From Ectocarpus siliculosus (lineage: Eukaryota > Sar > Phaeophyceae > Ectocarpales > Ectocarpaceae), in assembly GCA_000310025.1 (NCBI GenBank), contig FN649740.1, positions 3,587,774-3,651,773 on the forward strand: a stretch of DNA of 64,000 bases, written 5' to 3'. Made by a program: the position numbers and the translations under genes. Shown here one piece after another: positions 47,972 through 60,000 of the stretch (position 1 is the stretch's first letter; each line of letters begins with the position of its first letter). The notes under the pieces are model-generated. The model was not told where the DNA came from and did not search any database. It worked only from the letters and a program-made list of their open reading frames with translations.

Positions 47972-50900
47972 ATGAATCAAGACATCGAAGAACTTGGCTC
48001 GTCGGAGGAATCGTGGGATGCCATCGACAACTGGACTGAGTTTTGCAAACAGGAGAAAGGCGAGCTGCCGAAGGTATGGAGCCGAGCAACAAGAGGCACG
48101 TCCACACTAGTCGCCTCAAATATCTACTTATTGGTAGTTCAGTTGTGACTCTCTTGTATGCATAAATGACGAAGAATACATCGACCTCAGCGGCTTGACT
48201 CTTTACAAGGCTGTTGGACTGACCAACACGAGTGAGTCTTCATCTTGGAGAATACTATTTACCTTGTACAGCAGTAATATTCACAACATCAATGAAGCTC
48301 TTCCCTTTGACAAGGGTCCGTATTGTGTTTGTTTTCTTGCTTGTTCTTGATGTTATACATATTATGCAGTAAAGGCAGGTCCAGACATGTGAGTACTCGT
48401 TGTACAAGCAAGTATTTTGGTCTATATGCACAGCATATCGTTTTTCTGCTTGAAGTGAGTGTGGTGAACGTCTTCTCTCTAACCGGAGCCTTGCTTGTTT
48501 CTTACGCTCAACTTTGTTACGTAAAAAGAGGGCCGACAACTCGAGGAAGGGCTTCGTCTAACTTCGTTTTTTATTGTGCCTCTCGAATAAACATGAAGCG
48601 TGCTTGTCGGAAAAGGCTGAGAATGATATGCCGCGACAGGAAGTTCCACAATCAATGACGGAAAGATACCCCGCTCGTGATGACACTACAGTCGAAGAAT
48701 ATGTGCTAAGCCCCCTTAAGAGCCAACGACAATGAACAATTAGGTTGGCCATCGTTCTTATCGAGGACCCCTTCCAACTGGAGCTACATTGGTTTTGCAA
48801 AACCCTTTTTTCTCGCGCCTTTGAAGTGTTTAGCCACAAGCTTCTTCAACGATCACGCACGCAGTCCAGTACATACAGCCTTCCGTTCGTGATGAAACGT
48901 GCGTGTTGCAGTTTCAATTATTACGGCGGCGAGCGCTGGCGGCCGCAAAACTACGGATGCTCATCCACAAGCTCGATTACGAGTTTGATCGCGCCATTCT
49001 TCAGGTGAACGTGTCACGGCAGTGGTAGGGGTGCTTGCGCGGCGTGTCGTAGGCGCAGATTATAGGTTGCAACAGTTCTGCCGCGTCAACGTGCCGTAGG
49101 ACGACTGCAAATGATTGAATTACGTTAAATATGTCGCTAGCACAGTACTAGCGCGAAACTTCAATGTAACGCTGAGCTACGTGAAGGCTGTTATCTACCA
49201 TGCTCGAAAACCATCAACTTTGGCAATAGCCAAACACAACGAGGTACACGATTTGGTACTACATACACTGACCACATAGGGGAAGCTGCGAATACATATG
49301 CCGGATTTGGAGTTGTTCGTCTTGAGTGCACCCTCCATATCAAACTTTGTGAAGCATGCCCCTTTTCCAACTTGATCACTAGGCAAACGCGATGCCCGTA
49401 CCTAGCACGCGAAAAAATCCCCCCCTTCCCGACGCACTCAGTTAGGCGAGGAGGACATGGAAGGATACATCGCAGGGGGTGGAGAAGACGCTTGGACGGG
49501 ATACCTTTCCACAGCCAGGCAAGTTCTCAAATTCTTTGAAAAACATGAAGTTGTGTTTCACCGGTTCTTTTCTCCGGATAAGCTCGTTTTGTCATTGTTA
49601 TGAGGGCAACGACGTCGATGTACGATCTCGGGATTTTTAATGCTTCAAGGTTTCCGGTATGTGGAGGGACTAGACACGATTTGACAAACACGGCTGCTGA
49701 GTCTTACGATCCAATCTACAAGCTGTAGGCGCTTTGGAAAACTTGTGGCTGGCAGCTATGTACCCATTGAGGTACTTTCTCGCGACGAGTCGATTTTTCT
49801 CCCACGCGGTAGAGCTATTCGAACATCGTAGAATACCACGCTTGGATGTCCCGTTAGCTGAAAAACATGCCACTAGCTGTTTTTTCATGGTGAATACCCG
49901 GGGATTCCTCGTGCTTCCCCTGGAGACGATAGAGCAGACGCACTTGGAATCGATAGTACCCAGGCCAACGTTGCAAGCCTGGAACAAAAATCGTTCGTCT
50001 TCGAAACTGCCACAGGAAGCTTGGCAAGAAGGTGCCAAAGAAAGACAGAGAGGATGCCAAGCTAACGAATGCAACTGCACGTGTCCAGCACATGGAGAGG
50101 AGCAGGGTTAGTTCTTCTGTGTCATGTGGTGCATTTGAAGAAGAGTGTACGACAATTTCAAGCGGATCCAACTTCCAGACCAAGTTCGTCAAGTCGGATC
50201 TGGTGTCAAATGCTAGCTAGAATAGATTGTGACATCTGTCACGGGTCTAGCCTCTCGTTCTTCGTAGTACAATGAACAGTTTTCGTGAAATATGCCAACC
50301 CCTTGCAAACAGGAAAATGTTCTCGTGCGAAAGTAGCGGCAAGGCAATCCAGACTAACTCTCGCCGCGTCTTCTATAGAGAAGGCTTTGGTCAACAAAAA
50401 GCCAGTGGGCTCTACCGCCTGATTCGCAGAGGTGCTACGTGGCGAAACGGCCGTCGCTTGTGCTTCCCTTGATTTGCAGGAGATGGTATCGGTCTTCAAT
50501 AGCATTGTTTATGCCCACGACAAGCAGCTCAAAGGCGCCGTTCTCACCCTGACAAAGCAGCAGATGGATCGAATCGTACGACGCAACCACGAGAAGTTCA
50601 GGCGAGGTCGTTGCCCGAGTTCCAAGAGAAAACGTCGTGATTCTGGTTCTTGACAGAAATACCGTCAAGGTCCCGCCCCTGTGCTATGGTTGTTGAAGGA
50701 TGGCTGGGTGTCGGAAAATTAAGATGCCGCCGAAGTACTGCCAACTTCTCACGAACAGGGAGAATATTTTCCCGATCGTACATAGCGAGAACGAAAGTGA
50801 TGCCCAGTGTTGACGAGTACTAGTGACTGCTGACCTTCCACCATATCCCAGTAAAACGTTGCAAAGGAAGCGGGTTGGCTCCCTGTCTATGAGTAAGTAC

Positions 50901-53900
50901 ATGGAGGTTTGGAGCTTCGGCGGGAATGGGATGGGGTCGGGTAAAGCATTGCAATATCGCGTTTACACTCTATTGCACCCGATCATTGGGGTTGCCTCTT
51001 TCGCGGTATCGGCCGAATACTGGATTGTCTCTAATTCGATCTCGAACGATGCTCACTGCCTAACAATGCCAGCGGAACTCACAAACAGCGAGAACACGGC
51101 AAGGGGGATGGATCCAGCAAGCAGCCACCACCGAAAAGCCTGGATCACGCCTTTGTGACGCCGAGAGTAAAAAGTGCGGCAAAAAGTAGACAGGCCGTCT
51201 CGCTCTTGAATCGAATCGTCGGTGAAAAGGATACCCTCCTCAAGGACGCCATTCAAGGAATGGAACGCAAGGACAAAGCCCTGCTGACAAGCAAAAACAA
51301 CGACTTTCTCAAATTTGTGAGTTCTGCAATGTGATCAGCGCGTTGTTCGTTGATGCCGTATCCTGAAAACAATGATGTTTCTGGGAACATTCGCGAATAC
51401 CTTATTGTAGTAGGCGCACGAGTCGCTAGCGAATACCCTCTTCATTTGGACACGTTAGTACCAGGCCAACCAATGACTTCCGGACGACTACGTCCGAGGT
51501 CGGGCGCAACGATGGAAGCATCGCATGGCATCCTTGGCACACGTAGATGAACATCAGGTGTGTTGGATGTCACCTCACTCGGCATGCTCCACAAGAGAAC
51601 AGAGCCCGTGCGTGGCGGGGTGAATCATATGGGCGATAGTGTGGCCAGCTATTTCTGATGCTCTGAAAATATTGCGCTCCTTCCCTCGTTCTCGTTCGTC
51701 GAATGTATCGCAGGAGGCACAGCGAGCAAAGCAGCGGGAAGAGTTTCGACAGACCAAGAACAATAGAACGGTCGCTGAACACCCACATGCGACAAAGAGG
51801 ATTAGACAGGTTGGTGTGTGGTAAAGGTCGTGTGGGCAGCCAAGATTCTGGTTTATGGGATGGTGTTTTTTCCAGCGCACGAACAATTTATAACCAGTCT
51901 ATGGAATCCGTTTCCCGGGCCAAACCCATTCGGGAAACCGTATCCAATAAACAATAGTTGTTGAACATATTCAACGTTTGTTTGAGGCTATCGTTTCTGG
52001 AGCTGATGTTGCTGGGTGGTCCTAGCAAACGCCCGTCGCAAGTTTCATGCCTCCATATTCCCATGCGTTAGTGGCTAAGGCAGTGACACCGCTCTCTACC
52101 GCTTCATCGTCAACAATTGTTTTGCCACCACGAGCAGGAAGCCAGGGCAAAGACGACTTTGGAGGAGCTGAAGGAACGCGGGCAGAAAAGAAGGAAGGCA
52201 TTGACAACCTCGGTCAAGCGCATCCCGAAGTCTCAACGAGATAGCTTCGTCCGAAAAGTGATTTCCAGATGTTATTGACGGATGCAAGCATCAGCGCGGC
52301 CCCTAAACCTTCAAGCCGTAGTCGCAATGAGTACCGCGTGTGTTGCTGACGCCGTGCACACGAGGTTCGATAGCGTGATTTTCACTCGCATGGCTTGTCT
52401 GCTATGTTTTTGTATGCGATACGTTGATCAAGCGTTCGTCACAGCTGCATGTGATACGCCCGTTGCAAGGAACGATGAAAGCGACACGTCGCGTTTTTCA
52501 ATAATGCCTATCCTCAGGTTTCTGGCGTCACCAAAGGCAGTGGTAAAGCTTGCACCGAAAACGCATTGTCGATGCCGTCTCCTAGGGCACGAAAAATACA
52601 GAAGAACCTCGATACCACGCGATACGCCCGGGCAGAGGTAGGCATGCGCTATGTGCTCGCCCTTTTGTAGTGCGTGACTTGCCGCGGTCTACGGCGTGCC
52701 TCGTTGTCGTGGTGAGAACAATTGCACCGTTTTAAATCACTACGCACGCCATCCGAGTGACACACGCCGCACCTACCTGTGTCGTGCCCTTGTCGACAAA
52801 TATCGTGGGCCGTGTTTTAGCGAAACGCCCTTGCATGGACCTACCCACATCGACCACGACTAAGACAACCATTCCTTTTCTCGACCCGGAACAGGTGATG
52901 GGTTTGAGTAGACGCGTTAAGGCAGACGTTCAGCGTGCTATTCAGGTCAAAGATGATGAGCTGGGGAAAATGGTAGCCATGATGGACGAGGAAGAGCTCC
53001 GTGCGCTGGCGGACTTCGGACCTACGGGAAAGGAGGACATCAACCTCTGGAAACGAGATCGTCGAAAACGGTCATGGCGACGTCTTTCTGCCTTTGGAAT
53101 GGTTCGAAATGACCCATCCCTTTACCGCCAATGGGCCCAGCAGCGATATCAACGCTTGGCATCACAAGCTGAGGGCACGAACACCGACCGTATGCTTGGG
53201 ACTACGTGTGCGACCGATGCCGCGCGTCGGCCACCCTGGTCGACGGACCTCCACTACTCGCACAGATGTCGCGCACAGCAAATGCAACCCGCAATAAAAC
53301 AGCAGCAGCAGCGACAGCAACGCGCCTCCATTGCAGACCTGCCCATGTCTGACGAGAGCTCGAATGCTAAAGGTCTGGGGCGACTGTCTCGAAAGTGTGT
53401 CCACACGGCCCCTTCCTCAAGACATCCGGCAAGGGCGGTCGCGAAAAATCGACCGGCCTCGGCGCCTTCGGGCGCGGCAGAAAGAGTATCACCCCGGCCA
53501 GACCAACGTGAGACCACAAGGACCCCAAGTTTGGCGAGACTTGCAAGGGTTTTCTACCATTCGACCGTGGCGTCTACCGCTTCGACGCTCGGGGAATGTT
53601 CGAGTCGGCAGCAGCCTTCAAGTATTGAGTACCTTTCAGGAGAAAAACAAGACCCCGCTGAAAGCGTGTGTTTCCAAGTTTCCTCTCAGCCGGAAGCACA
53701 CAAAGGCGAGGCGAGCAAGGACGGCAGCCATGCTGAAACGACGACTAGCGTAGTACACGGAGAACGGAACGGTGACACAATTCGTTCATCAGAGCTGGAC
53801 GGTGCTGAGAAGCGCATGGAGAGCGTGCGCTTGCTGTGGGCGGTGTCACAGCTTTCGACCGACGCCGTAACCAAGAAAATTATGCATGGATACTCAGAGC

Positions 53901-54043
53901 GACAGCGAGCCAGAGAACCCAACAGGACAAAGTGGAATAAACCGTCCCGTAGGCCTCAGCCGCCAGCGGGTCCCCGCAACTCCCAGGTCAACGGCCATAG
54001 AAAAGAGCGAGGTTATAACGCGGGCAGGCGTGTCGTTCGCTAA
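47972..54043 (+). CDS. Large Lys/Arg-rich coiled-coil-like protein, unknown function
   Basis: I do not recognise this family. Exons with agreeing phase are 47972-48073 (MNQDIEELGSSEESW), 48138-48231, perhaps a 19-base exon at 48370-48388, 48912-49004 (LRMLIHKLDYEFDRAILQ), 49442-49518, 50016-50106 (KKDREDAKLTNATARVQ), about 50480-50600 (QLKGAVLTLTKQQMDRI), about 51090-51316 (LLNRIVGEKDTLLKDAIQGM), 51714-51809, 52138-52257, 52518-52637 and 52895-54043. The last five, from the FLKF end at 51316, chain perfectly in phase 0. Helical charged segments dominate the first two thirds; the last exon begins with a helix containing KDDELGKMVAMMDEEELRAL and then becomes low-complexity, Ser/Arg/Gln-rich. 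Links between exons 2 and 4 and between 50106 and 51316 are not resolved. Exon 49442-49518 ends with a GC donor. The shared promoter with NICN1 allows a cytoskeletal or flagellar role, which is speculation. Confidence 0.65.
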
Positions 54044-54246
54044 GGGAAGGATATGTTTCGTGCCTTCGGACCTACTGGACGACTGCTGTTGTAAACAGTT
54101 TTTACCTATATACGCACAAGTCTCCCGACGTCAACCCGGTGATCGTTGTGAACCGGGGCGGGTTTTCTCACGTCGATGCTGCCCGGATAAGTGCTGTACC
54201 GCCCGCATGCAATGCAGTTGCGCGAAATACTAGGTTTACTTGTATT

Positions 54247-54612
54247 TCACGAGCTTTGAGACCTGTCTGCTCTGATCGACCGGCTTGCCTGTAGGCTTCG
54301 GCACCGTCGTAGAGAACACCGATGTTGCTCCACTGTTATTGCGGCGCGGAAGCCTTGTCCTCCTTCGAAGTACTTGCGATTGGACTGAGATATATCGCAC
54401 CTCTTCAGTGAAATGTGATGACCGCCACACACACACTGCCAAAGGATTGCTGTGAAAAGGATAATGAACATGATGGTAGCGATAACAAGGAAGATAATGG
54501 TGAAAGCACTCCAAAACGAACTCGAGTGCAATATCCTTGGTAGACGCGTGTAGTGTTCTTCTGTTGCTACCGTTTCTGTCTTTGATCCGGCGGATGGTGA
54601 AGCCTCCCCCAT
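54247..54612 (-). CDS. Small single-pass membrane protein candidate, 121 residues
   Basis: Intact ATG-to-stop frame on the minus strand. Residues 31-58 or so form one clear hydrophobic segment (SAFTIIFLVIATIMFIILFT) followed by WQCVCGG, which fits a single transmembrane helix with a cysteine pair at its end. The N-terminal part is polar. After the helix the tail is basic and cysteine-bearing. In the last third another frame is equally open, so a splice or a different ending is possible. There is no family match. It ends 200 bases from the stop of the converging coiled-coil gene. Confidence 0.45.
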   Translation of the reverse strand: MGEASPSAGSKTETVATEEHYTRLPRILHSSSFWSAFTIIFLVIATIMFIILFTAILWQCVCGGHHISLKRCDISQSNRKYFEGGQGFRAAITVEQHRCSLRRCRSLQASRSIRADRSQSS

Positions 54613-57030
54613 GCTGCCCCCTCACGGGGTCCCAGCTCATGGCAGATAGAAGTGTTTTGTGTTTTAAACCGCACTAAGACTGACGTCTTTCATTGGTCAG
54701 CCGGTTAGCGCGGTCGATGCTAACAATAAAAACACACATACACATTCCATGTGCTCGCCCGACATTTGTAACGTCCTGCGCATTAAGATCCCTACGTCAC
54801 GCTGTTCGCGAGAATTTGTCCCACCAATATTCCCGTATCGACAATATTTCTCGAAAGATTGGATCAGTGAGAGAGCTGAAGAACTTGCAGTGTGTCCCTC
54901 CCTCCCCCTATTAGGCCCAGAAAGTAGCAAATAATTAAGTTTCGTTCCCGGCGCATCCCCCACCCTACTGAATTCTTTAAGCTCGATTACTTAGAAGTAT
55001 CACGTAGGTTGCGGCTAGAATCTTGATCTTACTCGTTGTTATGGTATTTGGAGGTAGACATGTGATCGTGGTTGATCATGGTTATTTGGCGCCGTCGGAT
55101 GCTAAGACGTGACGTCATGCTAGATCAGGGCTTTATGCCGAGACATGTGCCCTTCTGTTCAGTGTGTGCGTACAGGCGATCGATCTATGATCGTGTGTGC
55201 GTGGGATATTGTGAGTTGGCTTGGAAAGCGTTAATCAAGAGAAAGAGAACAACGGAAAGCAACAACAACCTGCTACTGCTGTGGTCGGACAAGAGAGTTC
55301 CACACAGCTCAAAGGTGATTGATTCTGAAGGAAGGGGTCAAATACCATTACATCGTGCACTGGGAGTCGGAAGATTGAGCCTGCCTATGAATAGAACGAC
55401 AAACAGACATTGGGTACGAGACGAAACATTCACATTGCGGGTGACTGGAGCGTGCCGAGGTACGACTTTGCCACACTCCTTCGCAACATCATGACACGGG
55501 ACTTCTGACATCTTGAGTGTTTGTTTTCGGTCAGGGGGGGTGCTCATCCAACTTGTGCTGGACTGGTTTGACGGGGAGATTGCACAGCGCTCGTTGTGGA
55601 TCGCGCTGGGTATATTGCGGGTTTTCGGTTGTTTTTGTATCGGCAGTTAGTTGACACATAAAGATTTGAAAGGGCCGAGATTGGATCTTCTCGTGCGGAA
55701 ATGTACGTACTTTTACTTGGAGGCAGACGAAAGCAATCGCAAGAAGTACAAGGGAAAAACGCGGTTATATGCTCCTTCTATTTCAAGTTGATGAGAGCTG
55801 GCGCGCGCGTTGGCCTTCAGGAAAGGACTTTACCTGCGAGCATGTCAATGTGGGCGGAGTGGACAATGCGCCTGCACCACCGAAAGTGTACAGGCACTTC
55901 TGTTACGACGACCTCGTTCATGTTTATTAATGGTCGGGGTAGGAGTGCGGGGTGGCCCGGCTGCCCTAGGGCGAAAACTCTACCAAATGCAGCTGAGGGC
56001 GAAAGTCCACAAAAACAGCAGACTCTATGCAACTCGTTCGTCAGCGTTGTGCAGGGCACAAACACCTCGGGAAGCACAGCCCTCCTCGGCGTTATGAATA
56101 TTTCAAGATCTCCACGCTTCGGCCCTGGGGCCATCGTGTTCCTTAAGACTCGGTAGTTACAAGTATGTTCACACCCGCAGCCGTTGTCCGTCTATACACG
56201 GGAGACCCGCGGCACCGTCAAGCTGTACACTGCTGTAACGAAAACTAACTCCGGCTGTGTGGACCACCACACACTCAATCGAGGGTCGGGACAGAGTAGT
56301 TTCGTTTGCATATGCCCACAAGCAACTACCGTGCCGATCCGCTATGGCTTCTCAGCGGCCAATATCCATCGTGGGGTGAACCGAAACAGGAAACAGTCCG
56401 TTTCGGGCTGCGTGCTGCGTGCTGCGTGCTGCGTGCGGGGTAACGTCTGTCTGTCGCAACAGAGGAGCGAAAAAAAAAAACTGAAGAACGTTTCAAATGT
56501 ACATATGAGAATGAGGCGTGTTGCTCCTTGTCCCCCCCTCCCACCCCCCAGCTACCATCCAACCGTGGGGCCTCTGCTGTTGGTGGCCGAGCTTTGGTGC
56601 CCACACGCTTGAGCTTTCGGGGGCTGGAGCTTTGGTGAGCACTGTGGGAAAGACAAAAGTACACCAGGAAGTTGGTCATTGGTAAAGGGGTACCTTGTGG
56701 CGGAGCGCAATCTCAGGGAACGAGACAAATTTGGTCTAAGGCTCGTGTTGGTGCCAGCCATTCCCTGATCGTACATAGAGGACGCCTGAGCTCTGTGCAC
56801 CACTGCTGCTGCTGCGTGTAGCGATAGACCTGCAGCGTGTCAGCCCGGAAAACCTACTTCGGCAACGTTGAGGCTGTGATCGATGCAAACATCAACTTCG
56901 AACAACCCCTCTGCGGTTACTGTCAACGAGTTGTTGGCGTCTTTGCCTCCAAATTCACTTTGTAAAGTCGCTCGCTTTCTTCCGTGTCTTCGGCTACCTG
57001 TCTGTACGTGTGTATATAATATAGGTCACC
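54613..57030. other. Intergenic region upstream of RPS7
   Basis: About 2.4 kb with no supported gene. A minus-strand open frame at 55817-56134 is the best of several weak candidates but matches nothing. The RPS7 promoter must lie near the right end. The run TATATAATATAG ends just before GTCACCATG at 57025, which looks more like a splice acceptor of a leader intron than a TATA box because it is too close to the ATG. Confidence 0.45.
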
Positions 57031-60000
57031 ATGTTCACGGGAGCGACTAAGATTGTTAAGCCTGAGGGCCAGGAGGCGGATGAGTTCGAGCAGCAGGTAG
57101 CTCAGGAGCTCTTCAACCTCGAGGTAAGGGAAGGATGAGGTTTACGCCTTCGGTTGTGGTACATATGCAGTCCTGACTGCGTTTTTGGTGTGGAATGTCT
57201 ACCCCGGAGTTTGGTTGCTCACAGTAGTGGCTGGGATACCTACTGAGCGTCCGGCTCTGCCAGTGCCCCACCCACCGCTTCAGTTTTCACGCACGTGAAC
57301 GTGACCACACTCAAACTTGCGAAGATTTGTGCCGTGTTTTGCCAAAGCAAATTTCGATTGTGGACAATTTCTGCTGCAGCGGGTTCTTGAATAGTGGGTA
57401 TGTGATGGGTTTGATTGTCGTATCATGAGAGCTCTCCCGCGCCAACATATCACGAGTAGTTTATGTGTACCTCGCGCCTGCTGTGGGGATCTCTAAATCA
57501 TCCATCCGTTAGGTCGTTCGACACAGCAGTAAGGTTCGATGGGGTCTGCCAGTTTTAGAATGTTTCCAATCATCAAGGCAAATGCGAGTAATCGACTGGA
57601 GTTGAGAGTCTCGGAAGAACAGCGATCCAACAGCGGCGAGCTTGTGGTCCTTGTTCCAAGCAAGCCTAAGGCTTGTTGGGACTAACGAACTCCCAGGAGT
57701 GGCCACAAGTGTTGGATCGCTAACCAAATTCATGTACATGTGACAACGCAGGTTACGGCTACGGGTGGTGTACAAGACAAAGTTTTGCCTAGCCGTTTTG
57801 CTCTTGAACTGGATGGAACATGTCGGGTAGGGTTTGGTACACATGTCCCAAGCCATCTCTCCATATTTGTCCCGCACTCTTTCTTGGCAGTTCATTTTCC
57901 GAGCCGCGACACTGCTGTGCCTTTGAAACGAGAATGTGGGTCTCGCTTGGAATGTTGCAACGTATCGCCAGTTGTGCACGTTGATAGCGGAACCATGCGC
58001 GGTAGGGGGTGGGCCGTTGCAAGCCAAGGCTTGTTCTCTTGGAGTTTTCCTACGCGCAAGAAAAGTGGTCTGAACACACACGGATCAAGCTGATTCTCAA
58101 TCTCCAACGATAACGACCAGTGCAACAGCAGTGATTCCCACAGAAGGGTAGTGGCCCACGAAAGTGGTTTTCAGGCCATATAAAGTACTCGTCCGCGATG
58201 AGTCTGTTGCGCAGACGGCTATACTGTGCTTTGTTTGGGGCGTGCGTGATAATGTCGTGACAAGGTTGTAGCAGAAAAAGAAACACAGCAGGGGACAACC
58301 CAATGTTCCTTTCCATTGCACGCTCGGCATGGGGCTGCAAACCCTGGTTACTGGTGTCGTGTCCAAGATTCCAACGCCCCCGGACTTCGTTCTTTCGTAG
58401 ACTCCGGTAGGGACAGAGAGAAGAATAGCCTCGCGAAGCTTGGAAAGCCCCCCCCCCCTTCTTTTTTCTCAGGATTCAGAAACTTGCTTGTTTGTCCACG
58501 TCTTGCGAATTCACCGAAAAAACGCAGCCGCCTCTGACGGTTGGATTTGCATCCAGGTGTTTGTGCTTCCGCTCGAATGCCGATTCTGAAATACCTTCCG
58601 CTGCATATCCGCTGTGTAACAGCTTATCATCGCGTGGGATCCATGGACGTCTTTAAAGCGTCCGTATCAGATTGTCGTACTATCCGTCCATTGCAATGGT
58701 GCTGCTGTGTGGGCTCGGTCCGTGCTACGAACAAGTGGCGGTCTCGGGCGAAAATGACGGAGTTTGTACAAGGGGGCCACCTACGCCGACATTCATGTAC
58801 AAAACATAATAATGATCACGAACCAATCACCGTTTCACGAGATTCGGGAACTCGTCCATGGGGATTCTACAGTGGCGGAGCATCCTCAAGTGCACTGTCT
58901 TCGTTGAACCCATGGTATTTTCTCCTCCTCACAAACAGTATTGGTGCCTGCAGAGCTGACGGTTCCCCATTTTGATGCTCGCGTGCTTGCCGTTCTACTA
59001 GATGTCCGCCGCGGACATCAAGGCGGACATCCGCGACCTCTACATCACGGGCGCGAAGCAGGTGCGGTTCAAACGGGAGTGTGGATGGGATAAAGCTTTC
59101 CGTTGGAATTTGTCGTTGAGCTTCCAGATCCACCTCTCAGTCACTGGGGGGACTGTTTTCCGCTAGACGAATTCAAGCTAAACGCTGTTGAGCACCGCCG
59201 GTCGGCTTCTCGAGCACTCGCCGAGGAGGATGATAAAGGTCACGATGCATTGCTCCCTGGGGTTACGTGCGGGGGAGGCGGGGGCGGGATAGCTGACTCG
59301 CTGTGCAGGACGTGGTAACTCGCCATGTCCTCTAACAACTTGAGATCGTGACGGTGTTTTTCGACTATGGGGTCATCCTTCAAGGTGGTTTTGGCCTCAT
59401 GCCTGGCGTAATTTTGCTTCGTTGATCACCCACCGACCGAAGTGTATATCGATCCTTTCTGGTAGCACATCATACGCCCCCCCGCAACGATGTCTAGAGT
59501 GCATTCCTTGTTTCAACGCACGTGACTGGGCGCTTCTTCACCTGAACCTGGAACCCGTCTGTCACCACTCCAGGTGGATGTGGGGGGTGGCAAGAAGGCC
59601 ATCATCATCTTCGTACCGTACCGTTTGCTGAGGTCTTACCACAAGATCCAGACGCGCTTGGTGCGAGAGCTGGAGAAGAAGTTCAGGTGACTTGCCAGGG
59701 GGGGAGACAACGTGCTGTACAGAGTTGCTTCCCAACTGTTGGTTGTGGTTAACCAGCCTGGGGCGAATAGCTGCTAGCGTTTGAGCTTTTCACGGCATGT
59801 AGACATTTTTTGTGACAGTCGGTCATGGTTGTAGACTGCTGTACCATCTCTGTTGTGATGAACAAAGAAACAGTGGGTCTCGTGCTGGGGATTATCGGGC
59901 TTGCTGGTTGGGGTTGTTCAGCAGGGCGAGTGACTCAGGCTCTTCGTGACTGTGGTACTCACACAATACCTTCTTTTGCGTATTTTGGGACTTTCCCGCG

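Noticed and set aside
48745-49008. An 87-codon plus-strand frame in the coiled-coil gene
   Set aside because: The alternative frame from 48912 gives a clean helix and phase-0 junction to 49442, so this frame is probably a shadow, although the link upstream is not solved.
55817-56134. A 105-codon minus-strand frame
   Set aside because: Hydrophobic and cysteine-rich but without similarity. It overlaps an equally long plus-strand frame, so neither can be preferred.
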